This document shows positions 15,545-23,166 of a DNA stretch of 64,000 nt, piece after piece. The notes below the pieces were generated by a model, which had not been told where the DNA came from, ran no database searches, and worked only from the letters and a program-made list of their open reading frames with translations. How positions within the stretch are numbered: the stretch's first letter is position 1; each line of letters begins with the position of its first letter. The position numbers were made by a program, and so were the translations under genes. Origin of the DNA: Qipengyuania marincola (GTDB lineage Bacteria > Pseudomonadota > Alphaproteobacteria > Sphingomonadales > Sphingomonadaceae); the NCBI RefSeq assembly GCF_029688625.1, contig NZ_JARULC010000002.1, forward strand, positions 310,001 to 374,000. The letters run 5' to 3'.

Positions 15545-16531
15545 TCAGCGGCGTTCGTAGGATTTAAGGCCGGTGCCAAGGGAATTTCCCCGGATGACCA
15601 GATCATCGCCCGTCCAATCCGCCACGAAAGCCGGACTGCGGCCGAGCCCGGGAGCAAGGCGTGCATCGTTCCCTTCGATCAGCAGGCCATCGGCGCTGTA
15701 TTGCGGATTTTCCGCACCGATCGCGATGAGCGCGGACCAGTTCTCCTTGTCCTCGCCCTGCACGAACCAGTTGTCGCGGATTTCGCCGCTTCCGCCATTG
15801 GGCAGGTCGATCATGTAATTGGTGCCGCGACCCCTGGAATCATCGAAGCTGTTGTCGACGACGACGTTCCGCGCCGCGCGCGACTTGAAATAGTGGCCGC
15901 CGCGCCCCTGTTCGAAGCGGCTGCGGGTAATGGTGACGCTGCCATAGTCGCCGGCATAGATTGAATGGGCGCAGCCGGCTGAGTTCTCGCAGGTCCCGAG
16001 ACGCGTGAAGGTCGACTTGTCGACGACCAGTTCGCTGTCGACGCCATTGACGGTGAGGATGCCCTGCTGGCTGTCGCGAAACCAGCTTTGCGACACATGA
16101 AGCGGGCCCTGCTCCAGCCGGATGCCTGCACCATTGCCATCGGCAACGCGCACATCGGCGAGCACCATGCCCTCGACCCGCGCGCCGCGCCCGCGCAGGA
16201 CCAGCAGTGCCTTGCCCTCGCATGCCGTTCCGCCAAGCAGTGCTTCGCCCGGAACGGCTCCCTTGTAGGTGATGACCCCGGCGCTTTGCACTGCGCATTG
16301 TCGCCAGTTACCCGAGGCCACGACAATCGTGCCTTCGCCATCGCCGATCGCATCCACCGCTTGCTGCAGCGTGGCAAAGCCCTGGCCCGTTTCCTCGACG
16401 GTGAAGGGCGTTTCGAAGCGGTCTTGCGCCATGACCGCGGCTAGCGGGATGATCGACAGCGCGAAGCCCGCGATGCCGCCGACAAGCCACAATGGTGTGC
16501 GCATGGCATGAAGGGAAGCGGACGAAGTCAT
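15545..16531 (-). CDS. Secreted right-handed parallel beta-helix protein
   Basis: 328 aa. A signal or anchor segment is near 12-35 (hydrophobic, ending AAVMAQ). Repeating short strands with Asn/Asp turns follow from about 45 on, such as VRVADGNGAGIRLEQGPLHV, QQGILTVNG, SVTITRSRF and NVVVDNSFDDS, the NosD/pectate-lyase-like coil pattern. No pectate lyase catalytic cluster was identified, so activity is unassigned; a polysaccharide-binding or modifying role is plausible. It stands alone between the DksA-like gene and the SPFH operon. Confidence 0.75.
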   Translation of the reverse strand: MTSSASLHAMRTPLWLVGGIAGFALSIIPLAAVMAQDRFETPFTVEETGQGFATLQQAVDAIGDGEGTIVVASGNWRQCAVQSAGVITYKGAVPGEALLGGTACEGKALLVLRGRGARVEGMVLADVRVADGNGAGIRLEQGPLHVSQSWFRDSQQGILTVNGVDSELVVDKSTFTRLGTCENSAGCAHSIYAGDYGSVTITRSRFEQGRGGHYFKSRAARNVVVDNSFDDSRGRGTNYMIDLPNGGSGEIRDNWFVQGEDKENWSALIAIGAENPQYSADGLLIEGNDARLAPGLGRSPAFVADWTGDDLVIRGNSLGTGLKSYERR

Positions 16532-16594
16532 CGGAAACGCTTAGCGCACAGTGGTTAACGCGGCGCTAAGCTGTGGGTGCGGGCATTGCGCCGC

Positions 16595-16858
16595 TCAATC
16601 GCCCTCCCCATGGCGCCAGCGCCATTCGCCGCGCGTCTTGCGCTTGGCGATGGCGATCAGCGCAAGGGTCGCCGGCAACCAGATCGCGATGGCGATGCCG
16701 GTTCCGATGATCGGGTCCGCTTCCAGGAAGGGCGCCGGCGCCAGCATCACCAGCGTATAGCCGACAAGGAGCGCCCATCCCTGCCACGCAATCGGTTTGC
16801 CCGCTCCGTAGCCGAACTTCTTGGGTTCGAACCAGGCGCCGTCGGTTTTGTCGTTCAT
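16595..16858 (-). CDS. Small inner-membrane protein, two TM segments
   Basis: 87 aa. TM segments about 23-43 (WQGWALLVGYTLVMLAPAPF) and 50-70 (IGTGIAIAIWLPATLALIAI), with a basic C-terminus (KRKTRGEWRWRHG). No recognised domain. It starts one nucleotide after the RHH gene stop, so it is co-transcribed as the third gene of the SPFH-RHH-membrane protein operon, which suggests a role with the SPFH membrane scaffold. Confidence 0.72.
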   Translation of the reverse strand: MNDKTDGAWFEPKKFGYGAGKPIAWQGWALLVGYTLVMLAPAPFLEADPIIGTGIAIAIWLPATLALIAIAKRKTRGEWRWRHGEGD

Positions 16859-16859
16859 C

Positions 16860-17054
16860 CTAGCTATCCTTTGCTGGCGGTCGGCCGCGCCGCGGCGGTT
16901 TGGCCTTCGCTACCGCAATTCCGCGCCGATCGAGCGCTTCGCGAAGCAACATCTCGATCTGGGCATTGGCGCTGCGCAATTCGTCCGCCGCCAAACGCTC
17001 CACCGCGGCGTGAACCGCCGGATCGAGCCGCAGGGCAAAGGCCTTTTTCGCCAT
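16860..17054 (-). CDS. Arc/MetJ-type ribbon-helix-helix protein
   Basis: 64 aa. MAKKAFALRLDPAVHAAVERL then ELRSANAQIEMLLREALDRRG is the N-terminal beta strand plus two helices of an Arc-family DNA-binding RHH domain. A Lys/Arg/Pro tail follows. The start at 17054 is preferred to the upstream in-frame start, whose extension overlaps the SPFH gene and is basic filler. It lies between SPFH (stop 17078) and the membrane protein. No toxin gene is adjacent, so it is not an obvious antitoxin. Confidence 0.85.
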   Translation of the reverse strand: MAKKAFALRLDPAVHAAVERLAADELRSANAQIEMLLREALDRRGIAVAKAKPPRRGRPPAKDS

Positions 17055-17077
17055 GGGACGCTCCGCCGCCGATCCGC

Positions 17078-17989
17078 CTAATAGATCGAACCGGCGTTGA
17101 CGACGGGGTGCACGTCCTTCTCGCCGCACAGCACGACCATGAGATTGGATACCATCGTCGCCCGGCGCTCGTCGTCCATATCGACGATCCCATCCTGGCT
17201 CAGCTTGGTCAGCGCATCCTCGACCATGCCGACCGCGCCGATCACGATCTTCGCGCGCGCAGCAATGATTGCATCGGCCTGCTGGCGTTTGAGCATGGCG
17301 CTGGCGATCTCGCTGGCATAGGCGAGGTGCGTAAGGCCCGCCTCGTCGACCACGACGCCGCCGACGCGCAGCCGGTCGTTCAGCTCTTCGAGCAATTCGC
17401 GATTCACGACGTCGGCACTGCCGCGCAGCGTCACTTCCTCGTTCTCGAAATCGTCATAGGGGTGGCGCGAGGCCACGCTGCGCAGGCCCGCTTCGATCTG
17501 GATGTTCACGAATTCCTTGTAATCGTCGACGTCGAAACTCGCCTGCGCCGTGTCGTGCACGCGCCAGACGACGTTGCAGGCGATCTCGATCGGGTTGCCG
17601 CGCAGATCGTTTATCTTCACGCGTTCCGAATGGATGTTGTGAGCGCGCGCGGAAATTTTCGTGCGCATCATCCATGGCCAGACCCAGCGAAGCCCCTCGG
17701 TCCGCTCGCTGCCACGATACTCGCCGAACAGGGTGATCACTGCCGCCTGATTGGGCTGGATCATGAAGAAGCCCGCGGCAACGATACATAGAGCCAGGAC
17801 AGTCAGCACCAGCGTGCCGACGAACATCAGCTTGGCCGCCTTTTCCGCCCCGTCAGGCGGCGCCATGCCTGGAAGCGCCACTGCCGCGAAGGCCAGCAAC
17901 GCCGCCAGCACGATCAGCATGATATAGCCATTATACGACGTCGCCGAGGTCTCCCGGCTCGTCTTCATCCCCTTCAATTCCATGCTCAC
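17078..17989 (-). CDS. SPFH (band 7/stomatin-like) domain protein
   Basis: 303 aa with two hydrophobic segments (about 23-42 and 53-74) followed by an SPFH domain (about 80-250: [26 protein letters not shown], and a [15 protein letters not shown] stretch). These proteins oligomerise at membranes and organise microdomains or protease access. The start is GTG at 17989, with ATG two codons later at 17983. The Shine-Dalgarno GGAGGTGATT is a near-complete anti-16S match and forms part of the palindrome at 17997-18038. First gene of a three-gene operon. Confidence 0.9.
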   Translation of the reverse strand: MSMELKGMKTSRETSATSYNGYIMLIVLAALLAFAAVALPGMAPPDGAEKAAKLMFVGTLVLTVLALCIVAAGFFMIQPNQAAVITLFGEYRGSERTEGLRWVWPWMMRTKISARAHNIHSERVKINDLRGNPIEIACNVVWRVHDTAQASFDVDDYKEFVNIQIEAGLRSVASRHPYDDFENEEVTLRGSADVVNRELLEELNDRLRVGGVVVDEAGLTHLAYASEIASAMLKRQQADAIIAARAKIVIGAVGMVEDALTKLSQDGIVDMDDERRATMVSNLMVVLCGEKDVHPVVNAGSIY

Positions 17990-17996
17990 GACGAAT

Positions 17997-18038
17997 CACC
18001 TCCGATATAATCATGATATCATCTTTATATCGGAGGTG
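17997..18038 (-). promoter_or_regulatory. AT-rich 13-bp perfect palindrome at the SPFH operon promoter
   Basis: CACCTCCGATATA (17997-18009) and TATATCGGAGGTG (18026-18038) are perfect inverted repeats around a 16-nt centre that itself holds ATGATATCAT. On the minus strand the proximal arm contains the GGAGGTG Shine-Dalgarno of the SPFH gene, so folding of a transcript spanning both arms would bury it. TATAAA/TATAAT-like hexamers in the centre suggest an operator overlapping the -10. A dimeric repressor site or an SD-sequestering leader are both possible. Confidence 0.6.
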
Positions 18039-18046
18039 GATGGCGG

Positions 18047-19831
18047 TCAATGGCGCTGGATCTTGTGCAGGAACTGCTCTCCATAAGCCTCGAGTTTCTT
18101 GGCACCGACGCCGGGCACACGGCCCAGTTCGGCAAGAGTGGCCGGCCGTTGCGAAACCATTTCGCGCAAGGTCGCATCGTGGAAGATCACATAGGGCGGC
18201 ACCTGCCCCTCCACTGCCAGCTCACGGCGCAATTCGCGCAGGGCGTCGAACAACGGGTCGCCCACCGGGTTGGGCGTGGTGTCGCCGCGCCCGCGTTTCT
18301 GACGTTTTGGCGGGACGACGATTTCGACATCGCGTTCGCCTTTCAGGATCGCCCGGGCCGAACCGCTCAGCGCCAGCCCGCCATGCTCTGTCGCAACCAG
18401 ATCTCCGCGAGCCTGCAGGGCACGGGCGACCGGCTGCAGCAGCCGCGCATCTTCGCCCTCGACGATACCGAATACGCTGAGCCGGTCGTGACCGCGCCGG
18501 CGCACGCGCTCGTCCTCGCTGCCGGTGAGGACCTTTTGCAAGTGCCCCATGCCGAAGCTCTGGCCGGTGCGATAAACGGCCGACAGCAACTTGCGCGCCA
18601 GTTCCGTCACATCGGTCACGCCCGGCTTTTCGAGGCAGTTGTCGCAATTGCCGCATTCGGCAGGCGGCTCCTCCCCGAAATGCCTGAGCAATACGGCGCG
18701 GCGGCATTCGGCGGTTTCGACCAGCCCGGCGAGCGCATTGAGGCGGACGATCTCCGCGCCACGCCGCGCGTCGTCCACTTCGGCCAGCCGTTGCCGAGCG
18801 GTCGCGAAATCGCCCGCGCCCCAGAACATGGTCGCGCGGGCCGGATCGCCATCGCGCCCCGCGCGACCGGTTTCCTGATAATAGGCCTCGATCGATTTCG
18901 GCACGCCGACATGGGCGACGAAGCGCACATCGGGCTTGTCGATCCCCATTCCGAAGGCGACTGTAGCGACAATCACCATGTCCTCGCTGGCGACGAAGGC
19001 GGCCTGATTCGCGGCGCGCGTCTCCGCATCGAGCCCGGCATGGTAGGGCAGAACCTCGCGACCCGTGGCCGCGCCGAGCTTTGCTGCGAGTTCCTCGACC
19101 TTGCGACGGGTGGGGGCATAGACGATTCCCGCGCCCGGCTGGTCGGCCATCAGCGCGGCAAGCTGACGCACCGGATTGTCGCGGTGGCGGATAGCGTACC
19201 GGATGTTCGGACGATCGAACCCCGCCAGCACCAGCCCGCCGTCGGGAATGCCGAGCTGCGCCATTACGTCGGCACGCGTCTGCCGGTCTGCGGTCGCCGT
19301 CAGTGCAAGCCGTGGGACCTGCGGAAACGCATCCATGAGATCGCGCAGCATACGGTAATCAGGCCGGAAATCGTGGCCCCATTCGGACACGCAATGCGCC
19401 TCGTCTATCGCGAACAGAGCCACGGGCGAGGAGGAGAGCAATGCGCGAAAAGCCGGTTGGCTTGCGCGCTCGGGCGCAACGTAGAGGAGGTCCAGCTCGC
19501 CCCCGCGATAGGCCTCCTGCGTCTCGCGCCAGTCGGCATCCGCACTCGTCAGCGTCGCCGCGCGAATACCGTTGGCGCGGGCGCTGCGCAGCTGATCGTG
19601 CATCAGCGCGATGAGCGGGCTGATGACCACGCAGGTGCCCGCCAGCATCGTTGCCGGCAGCTGGTAGGTCAGCGATTTGCCGGCCCCCGTGGGCATCACC
19701 GCAAGTGTTGACTGGCCCGCCAGCACCCGCTCGATCACCTCGGCCTGCCGCCCGCGGAATCCGTTGAATCCGAAGACCGTCTTCAGATGCTCCTGGGCTG
19801 CATCGAGAGGGGGAAGCGCGGTCGAAGCCAT
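18047..19831 (-). CDS. recQ: ATP-dependent DNA helicase RecQ
   Basis: 594 aa. Superfamily 2 3'-5' helicase of recombination repair. Walker A is MPTGAGKS (K52), DEAH box D143-H146 (AIDEAHCVSEWGHDF), helicase C domain about 215-340 with the GRAGRDG motif VI, and a zinc-binding RQC segment near 370-395 (CRRAVLLRHF...CGNCDNC). A C-terminal HRDC domain (about 510-590) is present. The frame continues open to 19936, but ATG at 19831 gives the normal N-terminus and leaves room for the divergent lipoprotein promoter. Confidence 0.95.
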   Translation of the reverse strand: MASTALPPLDAAQEHLKTVFGFNGFRGRQAEVIERVLAGQSTLAVMPTGAGKSLTYQLPATMLAGTCVVISPLIALMHDQLRSARANGIRAATLTSADADWRETQEAYRGGELDLLYVAPERASQPAFRALLSSSPVALFAIDEAHCVSEWGHDFRPDYRMLRDLMDAFPQVPRLALTATADRQTRADVMAQLGIPDGGLVLAGFDRPNIRYAIRHRDNPVRQLAALMADQPGAGIVYAPTRRKVEELAAKLGAATGREVLPYHAGLDAETRAANQAAFVASEDMVIVATVAFGMGIDKPDVRFVAHVGVPKSIEAYYQETGRAGRDGDPARATMFWGAGDFATARQRLAEVDDARRGAEIVRLNALAGLVETAECRRAVLLRHFGEEPPAECGNCDNCLEKPGVTDVTELARKLLSAVYRTGQSFGMGHLQKVLTGSEDERVRRRGHDRLSVFGIVEGEDARLLQPVARALQARGDLVATEHGGLALSGSARAILKGERDVEIVVPPKRQKRGRGDTTPNPVGDPLFDALRELRRELAVEGQVPPYVIFHDATLREMVSQRPATLAELGRVPGVGAKKLEAYGEQFLHKIQRH

Positions 19832-19956
19832 GCACCCTGATTGTGCGCCATCGCCGGCCGCCGCAACCTCTTGCACGCGCTTTTTCCCTTGCCCCGTTCG
19901 ACAGACTCGCGTTTTAGAGTTCCGCACCACGAACAATCCCGAGGGGAGAACGACCC

Positions 19957-20259
19957 ATGAAATTGCGTATCGCGATCGCCGCCGCGGCGACCTTCACCCT
20001 GGCCGCCTGCGGTAGCTCGGAAGATGCCTCTATGGAGGCCGAGGTCGACACGGTCGAGATGGCTGCGGACGAGGCGCTGGTCGGCGTCGAGGAAGAGCCG
20101 GTCGAGGATACGGCCGCCACCGCTCCGGTCGCCGATTCCGCCGCCGAGGTGGAAGAACGGGCCGCTGCAGAAGCCGCCTCGGTCCAGGAGGCAGGTGACA
20201 ATGCCGCAGCCACCGCCGAAGCTGCTATGGATGCCATGGCGGAAGACATGGAAGAATAA
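19957..20259 (+). CDS. Small acidic lipoprotein, unknown function
   Basis: 100 aa. A lipoprotein signal peptide ends in the lipobox LAAC (Cys19). The mature part is almost entirely Glu, Asp, Ala and Val with no aromatic residues, and is predicted disordered or helical. No domain recognised. A GAGGGGAGAA Shine-Dalgarno supports expression. Divergent from recQ. A similar low-complexity lipoprotein occurs at 27106-27372, and another small lipoprotein follows immediately. Confidence 0.8.
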   Translation: MKLRIAIAAAATFTLAACGSSEDASMEAEVDTVEMAADEALVGVEEEPVEDTAATAPVADSAAEVEERAAAEAASVQEAGDNAAATAEAAMDAMAEDMEE

Positions 20260-20266
20260 GCGGTCC

Positions 20267-20295
20267 GGCGGGGCGCGCGCCTGCGCCGCCCCGCC
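20267..20295 (+). other. GC-rich hairpin between two lipoprotein genes
   Basis: GGCGGGGC (20267-20274) and GCCCCGCC (20288-20295) form an 8-bp perfect stem directly after the first lipoprotein stop. No T-tract follows, so it may be a transcript-stabilising or attenuating stem rather than a true terminator. Confidence 0.4.
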
Positions 20296-20309
20296 GCCCT
20301 GCCTTGCCA

Positions 20310-20540
20310 ATGACTCGCAATCTCGCTTCCCTTGCCGCCTTGCTGGCCTGCACTCTCGCCGCCTGCGGTGAGGATGCCCCCGCTGACGCCCGAGCAATCT
20401 CTTCCAGCGAGGCGCAGGCACTCGACGAGGCTGCCGAGATGCTCGAGGAGCGCCGCCTTCCAGATGACGCCTTTGCAGAAGAGAACGGGGATGGCGACGG
20501 CGAGCAAGCCGGTCCGTCGGAACAGGAGAACCAGCCATGA
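20310..20540 (+). CDS. Small lipoprotein, unknown function
   Basis: 76 aa from the ATG at 20310. Hydrophobic signal LASLAALLACTLAAC ends in a lipobox; the mature part is Glu/Asp/Ala-rich with AQALDEAAEMLEERR as a short helix. No family recognised. The stop overlaps the acyl-CoA dehydrogenase start by ATGA (20537-20540), so it is translationally coupled to that enzyme. This is an unexpected pairing for an envelope lipoprotein. Confidence 0.75.
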   Translation: MTRNLASLAALLACTLAACGEDAPADARAISSSEAQALDEAAEMLEERRLPDDAFAEENGDGDGEQAGPSEQENQP

Positions 20541-21724
20541 ATGCCGTCGCCAGCAATTCCGGAATGGACGCCGACACCTTCGACCAGTTTCTCGAGCAGC
20601 TGGAGCGATATGTCCGTGAACGGCTGATCCCGGCCGAGAAGGATGTGATCGAGAACGATGCCCTGCCGCAGGACATCATCGACGAGATGAAGGACATGGG
20701 CCTCTTCGGCCTGACCGTGCCGGAGGACTATGGCGGCGCGGGCCTCAACGTCACCCAATATGCCAAGGTCGTGCAGACAATGGCCTATGCCGCGCCGGCT
20801 TTCCGCAGCATCTTTTCGATCAACGTCGGCATGTTCAATTCGGCCATCAAGAATGGCGGGACCGAGGACCAGAAGGCCGAGTGGTGGCCGAAGATCGCCA
20901 ACGGCGCGATCGCCTGTTTCGGCCTGACCGAGCCGGGCAGCGGATCGGACAGTGCGGCCATGGCGACAACGGCGCGGCCCGACCCGGAGGGGAATGGCTG
21001 GATCCTCAACGGCACCAAGCGCTACATCACCAACGCTCCCTATGCCGAAGTCGGCCTCATCATGGCGCGGACCGAAAAGGACGCGCTGCCCAAGAACGCC
21101 CATGTCAGCGCCTTCGTCGTGCCGATGGACACGCCAGGCGTCTCGGTCGGCAGCCCCGACAAGAAGATGGGCCAGTCGGGCAGCCACATCGCCGATATCA
21201 TGCTGGACGACGTCCATGTGCCGGGCGATGCCCTGCTCGGCGGCGAGACCGGCCAGGGTTTTCGGTTCGCGATGATGAGCCTCGACAATGGCCGCATTTC
21301 GGTCGGCGCGGCCAGCACCGGCTACGCCCGCCGCGCACTCGACAGCGCGACCAGATATGCCAATGAGCGCCAGGCCTTCGGGCAACCGATCGCGAACTTC
21401 CAGCTGATCCAGCAAATGCTCGCCGAGAGCTGGACCGAGATATACGCCGCCGAAGCCATGATGGCGGATGTGACCGCGCGCGTCGATCGCGGTGAGAACA
21501 CGGTCAAGCACGCCGCCGCCTTCAAGGTGTTCGCATCCGAGATGTGCGGTCGCGTCGTCGATCGTGTGGTGCAGGTCTATGGCGGCGCGGGCTATCTCGC
21601 CGAATACGACGCCGAACGCTTCTTCCGCGATGCGCGCATCTATCGGATCTACGAGGGTACGACGCAGATCCTCCAGCTGCAGATCGCGAAGCACATGCTG
21701 CGCGATTATGCGAAGGGCCTGTGA
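20537..21724 (+). CDS. Acyl-CoA dehydrogenase
   Basis: 395 aa FAD enzyme introducing the alpha-beta double bond in acyl-CoA. It has the usual N-terminal helical, middle beta (ACFGLTEPGSGSD near 130-142) and C-terminal helical domains. The probable catalytic base is E373 in IYEGTTQI, the position used by short/medium-chain enzymes. Chain specificity is not assignable. It leads the acyl-CoA gene set with CoA transferase, thiolase and hydratase downstream, though a large palindromic structure follows it. Confidence 0.93.
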   Translation: MNAVASNSGMDADTFDQFLEQLERYVRERLIPAEKDVIENDALPQDIIDEMKDMGLFGLTVPEDYGGAGLNVTQYAKVVQTMAYAAPAFRSIFSINVGMFNSAIKNGGTEDQKAEWWPKIANGAIACFGLTEPGSGSDSAAMATTARPDPEGNGWILNGTKRYITNAPYAEVGLIMARTEKDALPKNAHVSAFVVPMDTPGVSVGSPDKKMGQSGSHIADIMLDDVHVPGDALLGGETGQGFRFAMMSLDNGRISVGAASTGYARRALDSATRYANERQAFGQPIANFQLIQQMLAESWTEIYAAEAMMADVTARVDRGENTVKHAAAFKVFASEMCGRVVDRVVQVYGGAGYLAEYDAERFFRDARIYRIYEGTTQILQLQIAKHMLRDYAKGL

Positions 21725-21762
21725 ATTGATGGTAAGTCTGCGCCTGAGTCTTTGTTGCGAGC

Positions 21763-21896
21763 GGACCGGACATCCGTCCGGTCCTTGCTGTTCCATCCCG
21801 CTCTCCCACCCGGCCACCCACGGCACGGTATCTTATGGGTGGCCGGGTGGGGGAGCGGGATGGAACAGCCGCAAGCTGACGACGGATGTCGTCAGC
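21763..21896. repeat. Composite palindrome: long inverted repeat (copy 2) flanked by two mirrored hairpins
   Basis: The core is a 34-nt arm pair (21787-21820 and 21836-21869) with one mismatch and a 15-nt loop. On its left is a 9-bp hairpin with loop ATCC (21763-21784), and on its right a 9-bp hairpin with loop GGAT (21875-21896). The two hairpin centres are reverse complements of each other: GACATCCGTC at 21769-21778 and GACGGATGTC at 21881-21890. The whole is therefore a nested palindrome with two alternative foldings. The core resembles the element at 6087-6158. Confidence 0.75.
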
Positions 21897-21909
21897 GCAC
21901 GCAACTAAA

Positions 21910-23166
21910 ATGTACGATTTCCTTTCCGGCCTCTCCGTTCTCGAAGTCTCCAGCTTCGTCGCCTCGCCGACGGTGGGGCTTTACTGCGGACAGTTCGGAG
22001 CGGAAGTGATCCGCGTCGACCACAAGGAAGGTGGCCTGGATTACGATCGCTTCATGCTCGCGGACAATGGCCGTTCGCTGGCATGGGAGAACCTGAACCG
22101 CGCCAAGAAATCGGTCGCCCTCGACCTCAAAAGCGCAGAAGGACGCGAATTGTGCGTCGAGCTCGCCCGCAAGACGGGCCAATGCGTTACCAACCTCCCC
22201 GAGAAAAGCTTCCTCAGCCATGCGGCCATGGCCGAGGGGCGCGAGGACATGATCAGCGTCCGTATCATGGGCTGGCACGATGGGCGGCAGGCGATGGACT
22301 TCACCGTCAACGCCGCTGCCGGCTATCCGCTCATGACCGGACCGGCGGACTGGGATCCGGCAACCGCGCCGCCGGTCAACCAGCTGATGCCCGCCTGGGA
22401 CTTCCTGACCGGCGCCTATTGCGCTTTCACCCTGCTCGCGGCGCTGCGCCATCGTGACGCTACCGGGCAAGGTGCGGAAATCCGCGTGCCATTGGGCGAT
22501 GTGGCGATCGGCACCCTGGCGAACTCGGGAACTATTGCCGAAATGCTCTATCGGGGCGGCGACCGCGAGCGGCTCGGAAATGCCATCTGGGGCGCCTTCG
22601 GCACTGATTTCCGCGCTAAGGACGGCACCCGCTTCATGGTCGCAGCGCTGACCGCGAAGCAATGGGCAGGCATCGTTTACGCCTTTGGCCTTGGCGACGA
22701 GATCGCCGCGCTGGAAAGCGAACTGGGCGTGCGTTTTGCCGATGGCGACACGCCACGCTTCCAGCATCGCGAGCGCCTGGCGGCCCTGTTCCAGCAGGTT
22801 GCAAGCCAGCACGACTATGCCGAGCTCGAGCGACGGATGAAGGCTGCCGGCACGACTTATGAAAGGTATCGCACGCCCTATGAGGCCGCGCAGGACCCGG
22901 CGCTCGTCGGCGAGAATCCGCTGTTCGGGCGCACACCCGACAATCCCAGCGGTTTCGACTATCCCGTGGCCCGCAGCTTTGCGAACATGCCGGACGCGCC
23001 GCGCGGCGAGCCCAAGCGCGCGCCCTATCTCGGCGAGCACACCGAAGAGATTCTCGCCGAACGCCTCGGCCTCTCCTCCGGCGAGATAGGCGCCCTCTTC
23101 GACAAGGGCGTCGCCGCGCCAAGCGACGAGGGCCACGATTATTCCAAGACCAGGATCATGCCATGA
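21910..23166 (+). CDS. CaiB/BaiF family (class III) CoA transferase
   Basis: 418 aa from ATG 21910; an in-frame upstream start at 21886 adds eight residues but lies in the hairpin. Class III transferases move CoA between carboxylates through an aspartyl-CoA intermediate. The N-terminal LEVSSFVASPTVGLYCGQFGAEVIRVD is the nucleotide-fold CoA site. The probable catalytic Asp is in MPAWDFLTGAY (about 164). Overlaps the thiolase gene by 4 nt. The donor/acceptor pair is unknown. Confidence 0.9.
   Translation: MYDFLSGLSVLEVSSFVASPTVGLYCGQFGAEVIRVDHKEGGLDYDRFMLADNGRSLAWENLNRAKKSVALDLKSAEGRELCVELARKTGQCVTNLPEKSFLSHAAMAEGREDMISVRIMGWHDGRQAMDFTVNAAAGYPLMTGPADWDPATAPPVNQLMPAWDFLTGAYCAFTLLAALRHRDATGQGAEIRVPLGDVAIGTLANSGTIAEMLYRGGDRERLGNAIWGAFGTDFRAKDGTRFMVAALTAKQWAGIVYAFGLGDEIAALESELGVRFADGDTPRFQHRERLAALFQQVASQHDYAELERRMKAAGTTYERYRTPYEAAQDPALVGENPLFGRTPDNPSGFDYPVARSFANMPDAPRGEPKRAPYLGEHTEEILAERLGLSSGEIGALFDKGVAAPSDEGHDYSKTRIMP

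Noticed and set aside
16860-17054. RHH gene as an antitoxin of a toxin-antitoxin pair
   Set aside because: No toxin-like partner: the downstream gene is a two-TM protein and the upstream gene an SPFH protein.
18050-19711. 553-aa plus-strand frame opposite recQ
   Set aside because: Antisense of a clear RecQ helicase; no ribosome-binding site or domain.
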